Source of the DNA: Chelonobacter sp050613185
Lineage (GTDB): Bacteria; Pseudomonadota; Gammaproteobacteria; Enterobacterales; Pasteurellaceae
DNA length: 64,000 nt
NCBI RefSeq assembly: GCF_050613185.1
Contig: NZ_CP192511.1
Coordinates: forward strand, 124,001 to 188,000
Direction: 5' to 3'
In this document: positions 42,767 to 50,766 of the stretch, one piece after another
Position numbering within the stretch: position 1 is the first letter of the stretch
Layout of the letters: each line of letters starts with the position of its first letter
Made by a program: the position numbers and the translations under genes
Notes under the pieces: model-generated
The model's database searches: none
What the model was told of the DNA's origin: nothing
What the model saw: only the letters and a program-made list of their open reading frames with translations

Positions 42767-43615
42767 CTATTCCTGATGAAAATACTGCTCGGCTTGCGGC
42801 AGCATTTGGTACGGATCAGGATAACGGTATTCAAAACCGAGTTCTTGTACAATTTTATTGCCGTGTACAAGCCGTTGCAAATCGGCTTCGTCCTGCTCAA
42901 ATTGCGGCGGTTCTAAATCCAGCACTTGCGCCATTTTGCGGTAATAATCGGCACGGTTAGGGTGCTGCGGCGCACTCAAATGGTACAGACGTTTATGTCC
43001 GCGCGTTTCCAGCAATAACTGAATTGCCAAAATACAATCGGTTTGATGAACCAAATTCACCGGTTGATTACCGCCTTTGACCGCACTTCTGCCCGCCAAT
43101 CGGCTTACCGGATGGCGATCGATACCGATTAAGCCCGACAAGCGCAAAATATCACAATCGACATCATTTAATTGTAACAGCCAATTTTCAATTTCATACA
43201 ACGCCCGTCCCACATCTGATTGTGGCTCAACCGCACTTTCTTCATCAAATTCGCCGTGCCGCTGCGGAAAAACCGAAGTGGAACTGATAAACAACAAATG
43301 TTGAACCCCGTGCAGTAACGCCTCATTCACTAAATTTTTCACCCCCTCGACATAACTGCGGGTATCGAAAAAATACTGGCTCGGCGGAATATTGATAATC
43401 AAAGTATCGACATCCAACAGGGCGTGCAAATCATCCGGATCGATGTCAAGCTCTGGGGTCAGTTGCAGGAAATATGCCTCAAAGCCATTCAAACGCATAC
43501 TTTCCGCGCCGTCATGGCTGCGTTTGCTGCCCTTGACTTCCCAACCGACCCGTTGTAAATGTTTCGCCAACGGAAAACCCAGCCAGCCTAAGCCGACAAT
43601 TGCCACCGAATTCAT
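42767..43615 (-). CDS. NAD(P)-binding SDR/epimerase-like protein, YeeZ type
   Basis: 282 residues with a Rossmann start VAIVGLGWLGFPLAKHL (GxGxxG) and a later LLFISSTSVF strand. An intact SDR Y-x-x-x-K is not obvious (ALYEIENWL). This fits the YeeZ group of uncharacterised reductase-like proteins. It begins 1 bp after the methyltransferase stop, so the two are probably coupled. No substrate can be inferred. Confidence 0.75.
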   Translation of the reverse strand: MNSVAIVGLGWLGFPLAKHLQRVGWEVKGSKRSHDGAESMRLNGFEAYFLQLTPELDIDPDDLHALLDVDTLIINIPPSQYFFDTRSYVEGVKNLVNEALLHGVQHLLFISSTSVFPQRHGEFDEESAVEPQSDVGRALYEIENWLLQLNDVDCDILRLSGLIGIDRHPVSRLAGRSAVKGGNQPVNLVHQTDCILAIQLLLETRGHKRLYHLSAPQHPNRADYYRKMAQVLDLEPPQFEQDEADLQRLVHGNKIVQELGFEYRYPDPYQMLPQAEQYFHQE

Positions 43616-43616
43616 C

Positions 43617-44237
43617 TCACTCTTGTCCTATCTTTCGTAATATCAAATGTTGCATTTGCCCATGCAATAAACCGTACCGCTGCATTATCGCCAATGAATG
43701 CGGTTGTAGCAAGGGATCAATCTGTAACAACAGGGTTGTGCCGAGTTTGCGGCTGACATAATCCGCCACTTTACGCAGTACACCGACATCTTTTTCCGGC
43801 GGGACAAATTTATCCCAAACCGATATTATGCCGTTTGGTTTCAGCACCCGCACCGCTTCCGCCAGCAGCCCTTGCGGATCGTCGGTGACTGCCAGAATCA
43901 AATGCAGAATCACCAAATCCATACTGTTGTCGGGTAAGCCGGAAAGTTCCGCCTGCCGTTGTTGCAGCGTGAGTTCCAATTTATGCCCTTGCTTTTCCAA
44001 TTGTTTCGCCTGTTGCTCGCACTTTGCCAACATTGCTTCGGAAAAATCAACCGCGTGCACCTGACTACCTTTAGGCAAATACGCCAAATCCAAACCGCTG
44101 CCACAGCCAGCCAAATAGATCCGCTGCGGCTCATTCAACGCAAGACGGGCAAAAACTTGGCGTCGTGGTGCCGCCGCCAAACGTAGTAACGGATTATAAA
44201 ATCCGGCGTAAAAATCCCAACGTTTGTCACTCACCAT
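43617..44237 (-). CDS. Class I SAM-dependent methyltransferase
   Basis: 206 residues. SAM-binding motif IYLAGCGSGLDLAYL, acidic loop VHAVDFSEAML, and the post-motif SMDLVILHLILAVTDDPQ with VRVLKPNGIISVWD. This pattern is common to small-molecule and phospholipid methyltransferases; the substrate is unknown. The start ATG at 44237 follows AAGGAG. It lies 25 bp downstream of fadJ and could be part of the fadI-fadJ transcript. Confidence 0.82.
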   Translation of the reverse strand: MVSDKRWDFYAGFYNPLLRLAAAPRRQVFARLALNEPQRIYLAGCGSGLDLAYLPKGSQVHAVDFSEAMLAKCEQQAKQLEKQGHKLELTLQQRQAELSGLPDNSMDLVILHLILAVTDDPQGLLAEAVRVLKPNGIISVWDKFVPPEKDVGVLRKVADYVSRKLGTTLLLQIDPLLQPHSLAIMQRYGLLHGQMQHLILRKIGQE

Positions 44238-44262
44238 AGTTTCACTCCTTACCAAGTGCGGT

Positions 44263-46449
44263 TTAAGCGGTTTCTTGTGCGGAGTTAGCCTGTTCGGCTC
44301 GCTGCCGCAACCACTCACAAGGGCGGAAACGTTCGCCGTGCTGCCGTTGCAGCAATTCCAATTCGGCTACGATAGTCTCTGCGCCGATGTCGTCGATGTA
44401 GGCATAAATACCGCCGCGAAATTCCGGGAAAAACATGCCTAAAACCGAAGCCACATTGCCTTCATCCAGATTGGTGATCACCCCTTCTTGCGCACAATAT
44501 GCCGCTTCGTTTAATAACATCAAAAGACAACGGCGTACGATCTGCTCCGGTTCAAGATTATTTTCGGCAATGACTTCCAATACTTGGTAAACGCTTTTAT
44601 CCACTTGGGTGCGATCGCCGCTGCGTGAATGATAGAGATAAAAACCACGCCGGTTTTTGCGCCCTTTGCGTTCATTTCTCAGCAAATAATCCACTTTCGG
44701 CGGCGGGGCGAAACGTTCGCCAAACGCCCGTTGCAAACTCGGCAACGCTTTTACCAAAATATCCAAGCCCATTTCATCAATCATTGCCAACGGACCGCAC
44801 TTAAAGCCGAATTCCTGTAAGGCGCGATCAATCGTACCGACCGCTTCGCCGTCCAGCACACAATAAAAGGCTTCCAACAGATAGGGAATCATAATCCTAT
44901 TGATAAAAAAGCCGGGCGAATCTTTCACCAATAACGGGACTTGCCCTTGCTCAATCACTAAACTGATGGCTTTGGCAATGGTTTGCGGCGAGGTGGTCGG
45001 ATGCGGCACGATCTCCACCATCCGCCGCTGGCTGACCGGCGTGAAATAATGTACGCCGATGACGTTTTGCGGCCGCCGGGCTTTCGAAGCAATTGCCGCA
45101 ATCGGCAACGTTAAGGTATTGCTGGCAAAAATCGTATTCTGATCATAATAGTTTTCGCTTTCTTCGATCAAATTCTGTTTCAGCTGCAAATCTTCGTACA
45201 CCGCTTCAATCACGATATCGGCGGTTTGTTTACCGATAAAACGTTCGCCGCCGCTGATCAGATAGATTTTCTGGCGTAATTTTCCGTAAGGCAAATGCCC
45301 CTGCTCCACTTCTTTTTGCAACAACAGATAGCTTAAACGCAAGGCTTTCTGTACGCCGTCCGGATTAATGTCTTTAATCCGCACCGGCAAACCGGCGCGG
45401 GCGGCTGTAATATAAGCGATACCCGCGCCCATGAAACCGCTGCCCAACACCGCCACTTTTTTAATTTTGCCGTCGCTTTGCAAATCATGGTATTGATGGC
45501 GCATTTCGCGGTTGGTGCGTTCCATTTTCCGTAACATTGCTGAGGTTTTATCATGGAACAGGGTGACAAAGCTTTCTCTGACCGCACTTGGCACATCTTG
45601 TTGCTGCCGTTTGAATAAATCCAAAATCGCTTTGGTTGCCGGATAATGATCAAACGATTTCAGCCAGATTTGTTGTTCGACCTGTTCGATGATATGGCGG
45701 CGCAGCCACGGAATGCTTTCGCTTTTACCCGTGAAATAACCGGTTAAGTGATGATAACCGCTTTTCACCTTTTGGCTGGCGGACATCGCCTCGCCGCGGA
45801 TATAACGGCAAGCGATTTGAAATAACATGGCACGCGGGACAATTTCATCCAGCAAATTTTTTGCCAGCGCGTCACGGGCGCTGATCTTATTGCCGGATAG
45901 CAACATTAATAAGCCGGCTTTCAACCCGATTTGTTGCGCTAACAGATGGCAACCGCCGGCAAACGGCAACAGCCCGGATTTCACCTGCGGCATCGAAAAA
46001 CGGGTTTCCAAATCATCGGCGGCTAAGCGGTAGTCGCAGGCTAATGCCAGCTCCAGCCCTAAGCCGAAACAAGTGCCCTGCACTGCGCACACCGCCGGGA
46101 AAGAGAGTTTTTTTATTTTCTGCAGTAATTCTTGGCTCTGTTGTGCAAAATCGTATAATTCGTCACGGCTTTTTTGTTCCAAACCGGTCAGACCGAATCC
46201 CTGTACAAAACTGTTTTCCTTGCCGGAAATAAACACCAATCCGCGCAACGGCCAATTCGATAATTGTGCCAACAACGCATTAAGGTAATAAACCGCTTCC
46301 TGATTCAGCCAATTTTGTTTTTTTGCCGTCACATTCAGGGTGATGACCGCAATATCGCGCTGATAAAAACTGAGTTTGAACAGCTCGGTATGCTGTTCGC
46401 CCTGATAGTCAAATCTTGCGTCATTTTGATTATCTGCTTGCATTTCCAT
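44263..46449 (-). CDS. fadJ: FadJ-like fatty acid oxidation alpha subunit with altered hydratase site
   Basis: 728 residues in the order of FadJ: enoyl-CoA hydratase (about 1-190), linker, 3-hydroxyacyl-CoA dehydrogenase (about 325-720). In the hydratase, Glu133 of GLGLELALAC is kept. The second catalytic Glu (in E. coli LPEVQLGLLPGSGG) is Gln155 (MPQVKSGLLPFAGG), and the oxyanion region GADI reads GFGL. The dehydrogenase looks intact: NAD loop LGSGFMGAGIAY, IFASNT, catalytic His in VIGVHYFTP and Glu in VEIVPH. It starts 7 bp after fadI. Either the hydratase is inactive or the enzyme does a changed reaction. It is not a simple pseudogene, since the frame is full length. Confidence 0.85.
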   Translation of the reverse strand: MEMQADNQNDARFDYQGEQHTELFKLSFYQRDIAVITLNVTAKKQNWLNQEAVYYLNALLAQLSNWPLRGLVFISGKENSFVQGFGLTGLEQKSRDELYDFAQQSQELLQKIKKLSFPAVCAVQGTCFGLGLELALACDYRLAADDLETRFSMPQVKSGLLPFAGGCHLLAQQIGLKAGLLMLLSGNKISARDALAKNLLDEIVPRAMLFQIACRYIRGEAMSASQKVKSGYHHLTGYFTGKSESIPWLRRHIIEQVEQQIWLKSFDHYPATKAILDLFKRQQQDVPSAVRESFVTLFHDKTSAMLRKMERTNREMRHQYHDLQSDGKIKKVAVLGSGFMGAGIAYITAARAGLPVRIKDINPDGVQKALRLSYLLLQKEVEQGHLPYGKLRQKIYLISGGERFIGKQTADIVIEAVYEDLQLKQNLIEESENYYDQNTIFASNTLTLPIAAIASKARRPQNVIGVHYFTPVSQRRMVEIVPHPTTSPQTIAKAISLVIEQGQVPLLVKDSPGFFINRIMIPYLLEAFYCVLDGEAVGTIDRALQEFGFKCGPLAMIDEMGLDILVKALPSLQRAFGERFAPPPKVDYLLRNERKGRKNRRGFYLYHSRSGDRTQVDKSVYQVLEVIAENNLEPEQIVRRCLLMLLNEAAYCAQEGVITNLDEGNVASVLGMFFPEFRGGIYAYIDDIGAETIVAELELLQRQHGERFRPCEWLRQRAEQANSAQETA

Positions 46450-46456
46450 ACCTCAA

Positions 46457-47764
46457 CTATTCCCGTTCCAACACCATTGCCGCACCTAGCCCGCCCAACC
46501 CGCTTGAGGCGATCAAAGCGGTTTCACCGCCTTGCCGCTGTAACTGGTGCAAGGTTTGAATCAAGACGCGCAAACTGGTAATCGCCCGCGGGGAGCCATA
46601 TGCCAACGAGCCGCCCAACACGTTAAATTTATCCATATCCACACTGCCAAGTGCGGTATCACGCTGTAACTGTTTTTGTGCAAACCGTTTTGACTCGAAC
46701 AGGTGTAGATTCGCCAAAATTTGCGCCGCCGAAGATTCGTGCATATCGATCAGATCAATATCGCTCAACTCCATATTCGCCCACGCCAATGCTTTGGCGG
46801 AGGCATGGGTTGCGCCCAATAACATATTATGCCAAACATCGTTGCCGGTCAGCGCAAAACTACGGATATAACCAAGCGGTTTCAACTGGTACTGCTCGAC
46901 TAATTCTTCTCGCATTAATAACACCGCAGCCGCACCGTCCGCCGGCTCGGATACGCTCCAAGCCGTCACCGCATTATGCGATCCCGCCTGCAATGGTTTG
47001 AAGTGGTTGTAATAGTCCGCGTCAATCCGTGCGCTGATCATATTATCCCTTGCCACATAATGACGGTAAGGCGCCGGATGGGACAACATCACCTGTTCGC
47101 TCATCAGTCCCTGTTGCCACGCCAGTTCCGCAAGTTGGTGGGAACGGGCGCTGTATTGATCCAATTGTCCGCGGCTCAAGGCAAAATTCTGCGCCATCTG
47201 TTCGGAAATATCGCCCAACGAATAGTTGGTCATTGCGTCGCGTAAATTGACTTGTTGCAGTTTCAAATCTTGGCGTGACAGGCGTTTAAACAGATTCCAT
47301 TTGCGACTGTAGCTGGAGGTGCGCCAAATATCGCGCAAGGTGCGAATCACTTTCGGTTTCAAACTGAACGGCGCATTGGAAATCGAATCCGCCCCCCCGG
47401 CAAGCCCGCAAGAAATCGAACCGCTGATAATCCCGTTACACACATTCGCCACCGCTTGCAACCCGGTGATACAAGAGCTGCTCAAGGTATACGCTTGCGT
47501 GTGCGGCATTGACAGAGCCAAGGCGATTTCGCGCGCCAAATTCGGCACATCCGGCTGCTGAATCACCTGTCCGAAAATAAATTTATCGACCACGCTACGA
47601 TCAAGCGGCAAACGGTTTAACAGCTCGTTCGTCACCATAATGCCCAAGTCGGTGGCATAACACGCTTTAAATCCCGAATTACGGCGTACAAACGGCGTGC
47701 GCAACCCCGCCACCACGGCAATCCGCTCACCGCGCGCATTCACCAATCTTTGTTGGATAGGCAT
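46457..47764 (-). CDS. fadI: FadI-like thiolase with missing canonical catalytic residues
   Basis: 435 residues, the same as E. coli FadI and collinear with it. The nucleophilic Cys is kept (Cys98 in TLSSSCITGLQAV), and the His of the HEAF box is kept though the box reads HESS. The catalytic His of GHP is Ser391 (LAYGSPRAIT), and the second active-site Cys (E. coli TACAAGGLG) is Ser421 (ASSGLGGLG). Canonical thiolase or condensation chemistry therefore looks impaired. It is the first gene of fadI-fadJ. No FadR box was recognised upstream. Confidence 0.85.
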   Translation of the reverse strand: MPIQQRLVNARGERIAVVAGLRTPFVRRNSGFKACYATDLGIMVTNELLNRLPLDRSVVDKFIFGQVIQQPDVPNLAREIALALSMPHTQAYTLSSSCITGLQAVANVCNGIISGSISCGLAGGADSISNAPFSLKPKVIRTLRDIWRTSSYSRKWNLFKRLSRQDLKLQQVNLRDAMTNYSLGDISEQMAQNFALSRGQLDQYSARSHQLAELAWQQGLMSEQVMLSHPAPYRHYVARDNMISARIDADYYNHFKPLQAGSHNAVTAWSVSEPADGAAAVLLMREELVEQYQLKPLGYIRSFALTGNDVWHNMLLGATHASAKALAWANMELSDIDLIDMHESSAAQILANLHLFESKRFAQKQLQRDTALGSVDMDKFNVLGGSLAYGSPRAITSLRVLIQTLHQLQRQGGETALIASSGLGGLGAAMVLERE

Positions 47765-47949
47765 AACTGCACCTTTAACTATTGCTGGTTAAATATCGCA
47801 TAGCATAACAAATCCGTATCAAAATAAACGAAAATTTTTTATTTCCGCTGTAATTTTCCCGCTTTCGCTTTCTAGTTGGGCAGCTTATTGATACAATTTC
47901 GTCCTATTTGAAAAATTTATGACTTCGAAGCATTAAAAAACGAATTATT

Positions 47950-48432
47950 ATGACTAAGAAAAAAGCAAAAGTCGGCTCGAATACCATTGCCCTGAATAAA
48001 CGGGCGCGCCACGATTATTTTATCGAGGACGAAATCGAAGCCGGACTATCCCTGCAAGGTTGGGAAGTGAAATCCATGCGTGCCGGTAAAGCCAATATCA
48101 GCGACAGCTATGTGATTTTTAAAAACGGCGAAGCCTATCTGTTCGGCGCAATGATTACCCCGTTAAATGTTGCCTCAACCCATGTTGTCGCCGATCCGAC
48201 CCGCACACGCAAACTGTTGTTAAGCAAACGCGAGTTGGCAAGCCTGTTCGGTAAAGCCAACCGCGACGGTTACACCATCGTCGCCTTATCGTTATATTGG
48301 AAAAATGCCTGGGCGAAAATCAAAATTGGTTTGGCGAAAGGTAAAAAACAACACGATAAACGTGATACCATCCAAGACCGCGAATGGCAACGCGCCAAAG
48401 AGCGGATTATGAAAAACAGCAACCGTGGTTAG
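47950..48432 (+). CDS. smpB: SsrA-binding protein SmpB
   Basis: Binds tmRNA and places it in the empty A site to rescue stalled ribosomes. 160 residues. NKRARHDYFIEDEIEAGLSLQGWEVKS is the conserved N-terminal barrel start, and the C-terminal tail DKRDTIQDREWQRAKERIMK enters the mRNA channel. The tmRNA gene is often nearby, but I see none in this window. Confidence 0.97.
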   Translation: MTKKKAKVGSNTIALNKRARHDYFIEDEIEAGLSLQGWEVKSMRAGKANISDSYVIFKNGEAYLFGAMITPLNVASTHVVADPTRTRKLLLSKRELASLFGKANRDGYTIVALSLYWKNAWAKIKIGLAKGKKQHDKRDTIQDREWQRAKERIMKNSNRG

Positions 48433-48450
48433 TATCGAACGGATAAAATA

Positions 48451-48503
48451 AAACCGCACTTTGAGGTTTGATCAATCTCAGATCGATTCCCAAAGTGAGG
48501 TTT
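48451..48503 (+). terminator. Imperfect uptake-sequence hairpin after smpB
   Basis: AAACCGCACTTTG (48451-48463) pairs with CAAAGTGAGGTTT (48491-48503) with one mismatch, which has destroyed the right-hand uptake core. It begins 19 bp after the smpB stop. Likely terminator. Confidence 0.7.
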
Positions 48504-48534
48504 AACTATCCCGCTCGCCAAATCCGCTATTTAT

Positions 48535-48627
48535 TCAATAGTTAGGGGTAAAGACTATGTGATACTTACAGTTCCATCTTGTATGTGATAGACTTGAACC
48601 GTCATTGGATTTACTTGCTATTGGCAT
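48535..48627 (-). pseudogene. tnpA: N-terminal remnant of an IS200-type TnpA transposase
   Basis: 30 codons from ATG 48627: MPIASKSNDGSS followed by LSHTRWNCKYHIVFTPNY and a stop. SLSHTRWNCKYHIVFTPK is the conserved start of IS200/IS605 Y1 transposases. The HUH and catalytic Tyr regions are gone, so it cannot transpose. The ribosome site AGGAGG lies 2 nt before the ATG. Confidence 0.82.
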
Positions 48628-48757
48628 ATCCTCCTATATCTTGAATTTTGGTTGTCAGCCTTGTTCATTATATCGGAGGATTTTTTCTACTATGCCAGCT
48701 CTTTGATTCCATACGCATAGCGTATGGTTTTTATAGGCAGCCTTTGTCTGCTATAAC
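48535..48757 (-). mobile_element. Decayed IS200 left end with its regulatory hairpins
   Basis: About 220 bp between the smpB and rpoD terminators. Besides the tnpA start it keeps a perfect CCATACGC ATA GCGTATGG hairpin (48709-48727) near the element end, and TCCTCCGATAT (48680-48670, minus strand), which can pair with ATATAGGAGGA and hide the tnpA ribosome site. IS200 uses these two structures to block read-through and translation (family knowledge). The exact outer boundary is not determined. Confidence 0.75.
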
Positions 48758-48795
48758 AAAAAGTGCGGTATTTCTCTCGAATTACCGCACTTTTT
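48758..48795 (-). terminator. Inverted uptake-sequence terminator of rpoD
   Basis: AAAAAGTGCGGTA / TACCGCACTTTTT, perfect 13-bp arms and a 12-nt loop, 20 bp past the rpoD stop on the minus strand. Confidence 0.9.
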
Positions 48796-48814
48796 CTTTT
48801 TAAATCAATGCTTT

Positions 48815-50674
48815 TTATTCATCCAAGAAACTTTTCAGGTTTTCCGAACGGCTCGGGTGGCGCAGTTTGCGCAGGGCTTTGGCTTCGATTTGACGAATCC
48901 GTTCACGGGTGACGTCAAATTGTTTGCCCACTTCTTCCAAGGTGTGATCGGTGTTCATGTCAATACCGAAACGCATTCTCAATACTTTCGCTTCACGCGG
49001 GGTCAAACCGTCCAACACTTCTTGGGTTGCCATTTTCAGGCTTTCCGCTGTGGCGGAATCCAACGGCAGCTCAAGGGTGCTGTCTTCGATAAAGTCGCCT
49101 AAATGCGAATCGTCATCGTCGCCGATCGGGGTTTCCATTGAAATCGGCTCTTTGGCGATTTTCAGCACTTTGCGGATTTTATCTTCCGGCATGTTCATGC
49201 GTTCCGCCAACTCTTCCGGCGTGGCATCACGCCCCATTTCTTGCAGCATTTGGCGCGAAATACGGTTGAGTTTGTTAATGGTTTCAATCATATGCACCGG
49301 GATACGGATAGTACGCGCCTGATCGGCGATCGAACGGGTGATCGCCTGACGAATCCACCACGTGGCATAGGTCGAGAATTTGTAACCGCGACGGTATTCG
49401 AATTTATCCACCGCTTTCATCAAACCGATATTGCCCTCTTGAATCAAATCCAAGAATTGCAGACCGCGGTTGGTGTATTTTTTCGCAATCGAAATCACCA
49501 AACGTAAGTTGGCTTCCACCATCTCTTTTTTGGCACGGCGGGCTTTCAATTCGCCCTGTGAAATACGTTCGCCGATTTCACGGATTTGCGCCACTGACAA
49601 GCTGCTGTCTTTTTCGATTACTTCGAAACGCCCGATAATCTCACGGATTTCCGGCTCGTAGTTCTGTAATTTTTCCGACCACGGTTTGCCTGCGCTTAAC
49701 GCTTTCACTAACCATGCGTCGCTGGTTTCGTGTCCGATGAAGCCTTTCGGGAAGTGCGTGCTCGGCACTTTGCTGTAGTCGCTGACCAAACGGCGCAATT
49801 GGCGCTCTTCGGTACGGATTCGTTTTAACATGCCGCGCATTAACAAAACCAAACTGTCGAATTGTTTCGGCACCAAGCGGAATTGTTGGAATACTTCCGA
49901 CAACACCGCAATATGCTCTTTGGCTTTTTTACTGGTTCGCCCATGTTTGCGGATTACTTCCAGCGTCACGCTGTAATGTTCTTTTAATTCGGTGAATTTT
50001 TGACGGGCAAATTCCGGGTCAATGCTGTTATCAGAGTCATCGCTATCGCCGCTATCGTCACTTTCGGCTTCTTCCTCGTCGTCATCCAAATCGGCAACGT
50101 CGGCAGCGCCGTCCTCGTCCACCTCGGCAAATTCATCTATTTCAGCCGCTTCTTCTGCCACAATATCGTTTAAATCCACAAAACCGGTGATCAAATCAGT
50201 CAAGCGGATGGTACCGGCTTCTACTTGGTCGTACTGTTCCAATAACGAGGTGATCGCTTCCGGATATTCCGCAACCGCACTTTGCACTTCGTTAATGCCT
50301 TCTTCAATGCGTTTGGCAATATCGATTTCGCCTTCGCGGGTCAGCAATTCCACGCTGCCCATTTCGCGCATATACATCCGCACCGGGTCGGTGGTGCGCC
50401 CCAATTCGGCTTCCACGCTGGACAGCACTTGGGTCGCTTCTTCCACGGCGTCTTCATCGGCGATGGTTTCATTCAACATCAAATCATCGGCGTCAGGGGC
50501 GGTTTCCAACACCTGAATCCCCATGTCGTTGATCATTTGAATAATATCTTCAATCTGCTCGGCATCGACCAATTCTTCAGGCAGGTGATCGTTCACCTCG
50601 GCAAAGGTCAGATAACCCTGTTCTTTTCCCTGAGCAATTAGTAATTTTAGTTGAGATTTAGAGGTTTGCTCCAT
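48815..50674 (-). CDS. rpoD: RNA polymerase primary sigma factor (sigma-70)
   Basis: 619 residues. Region 1.1 at the N-terminus (KLLIAQGKEQGYLTFAEVND), region 1.2 DPVRMYMREMGSVELLTREGE, a long acidic non-conserved region (DDDEEEAESDDSGDSDD), region 2 QFLDLIQEGNIGLMKAVDKF with YKFSTYATWWIRQAITR, and region 4 GKQFDVTRERIRQIEAKALRKLRHP. Last gene of rpsU-dnaG-rpoD, about 90 bp after dnaG. Confidence 0.98.
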   Translation of the reverse strand: MEQTSKSQLKLLIAQGKEQGYLTFAEVNDHLPEELVDAEQIEDIIQMINDMGIQVLETAPDADDLMLNETIADEDAVEEATQVLSSVEAELGRTTDPVRMYMREMGSVELLTREGEIDIAKRIEEGINEVQSAVAEYPEAITSLLEQYDQVEAGTIRLTDLITGFVDLNDIVAEEAAEIDEFAEVDEDGAADVADLDDDEEEAESDDSGDSDDSDNSIDPEFARQKFTELKEHYSVTLEVIRKHGRTSKKAKEHIAVLSEVFQQFRLVPKQFDSLVLLMRGMLKRIRTEERQLRRLVSDYSKVPSTHFPKGFIGHETSDAWLVKALSAGKPWSEKLQNYEPEIREIIGRFEVIEKDSSLSVAQIREIGERISQGELKARRAKKEMVEANLRLVISIAKKYTNRGLQFLDLIQEGNIGLMKAVDKFEYRRGYKFSTYATWWIRQAITRSIADQARTIRIPVHMIETINKLNRISRQMLQEMGRDATPEELAERMNMPEDKIRKVLKIAKEPISMETPIGDDDDSHLGDFIEDSTLELPLDSATAESLKMATQEVLDGLTPREAKVLRMRFGIDMNTDHTLEEVGKQFDVTRERIRQIEAKALRKLRHPSRSENLKSFLDE

Positions 50675-50766
50675 AAGTTAGACACCCGCACTTATTGATT
50701 ATTAAGGTTAAAAGGCAAATTACAGCGTGCTATTATAACATAACCGCCGAAGCTTACCCAATGGAT

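Noticed and set aside
48433..48814. A tmRNA (ssrA) gene next to smpB
   Set aside because: No tRNA-like ends, tag-peptide frame or pseudoknot pattern was found; the stretch is explained by two terminators and an IS200 remnant.
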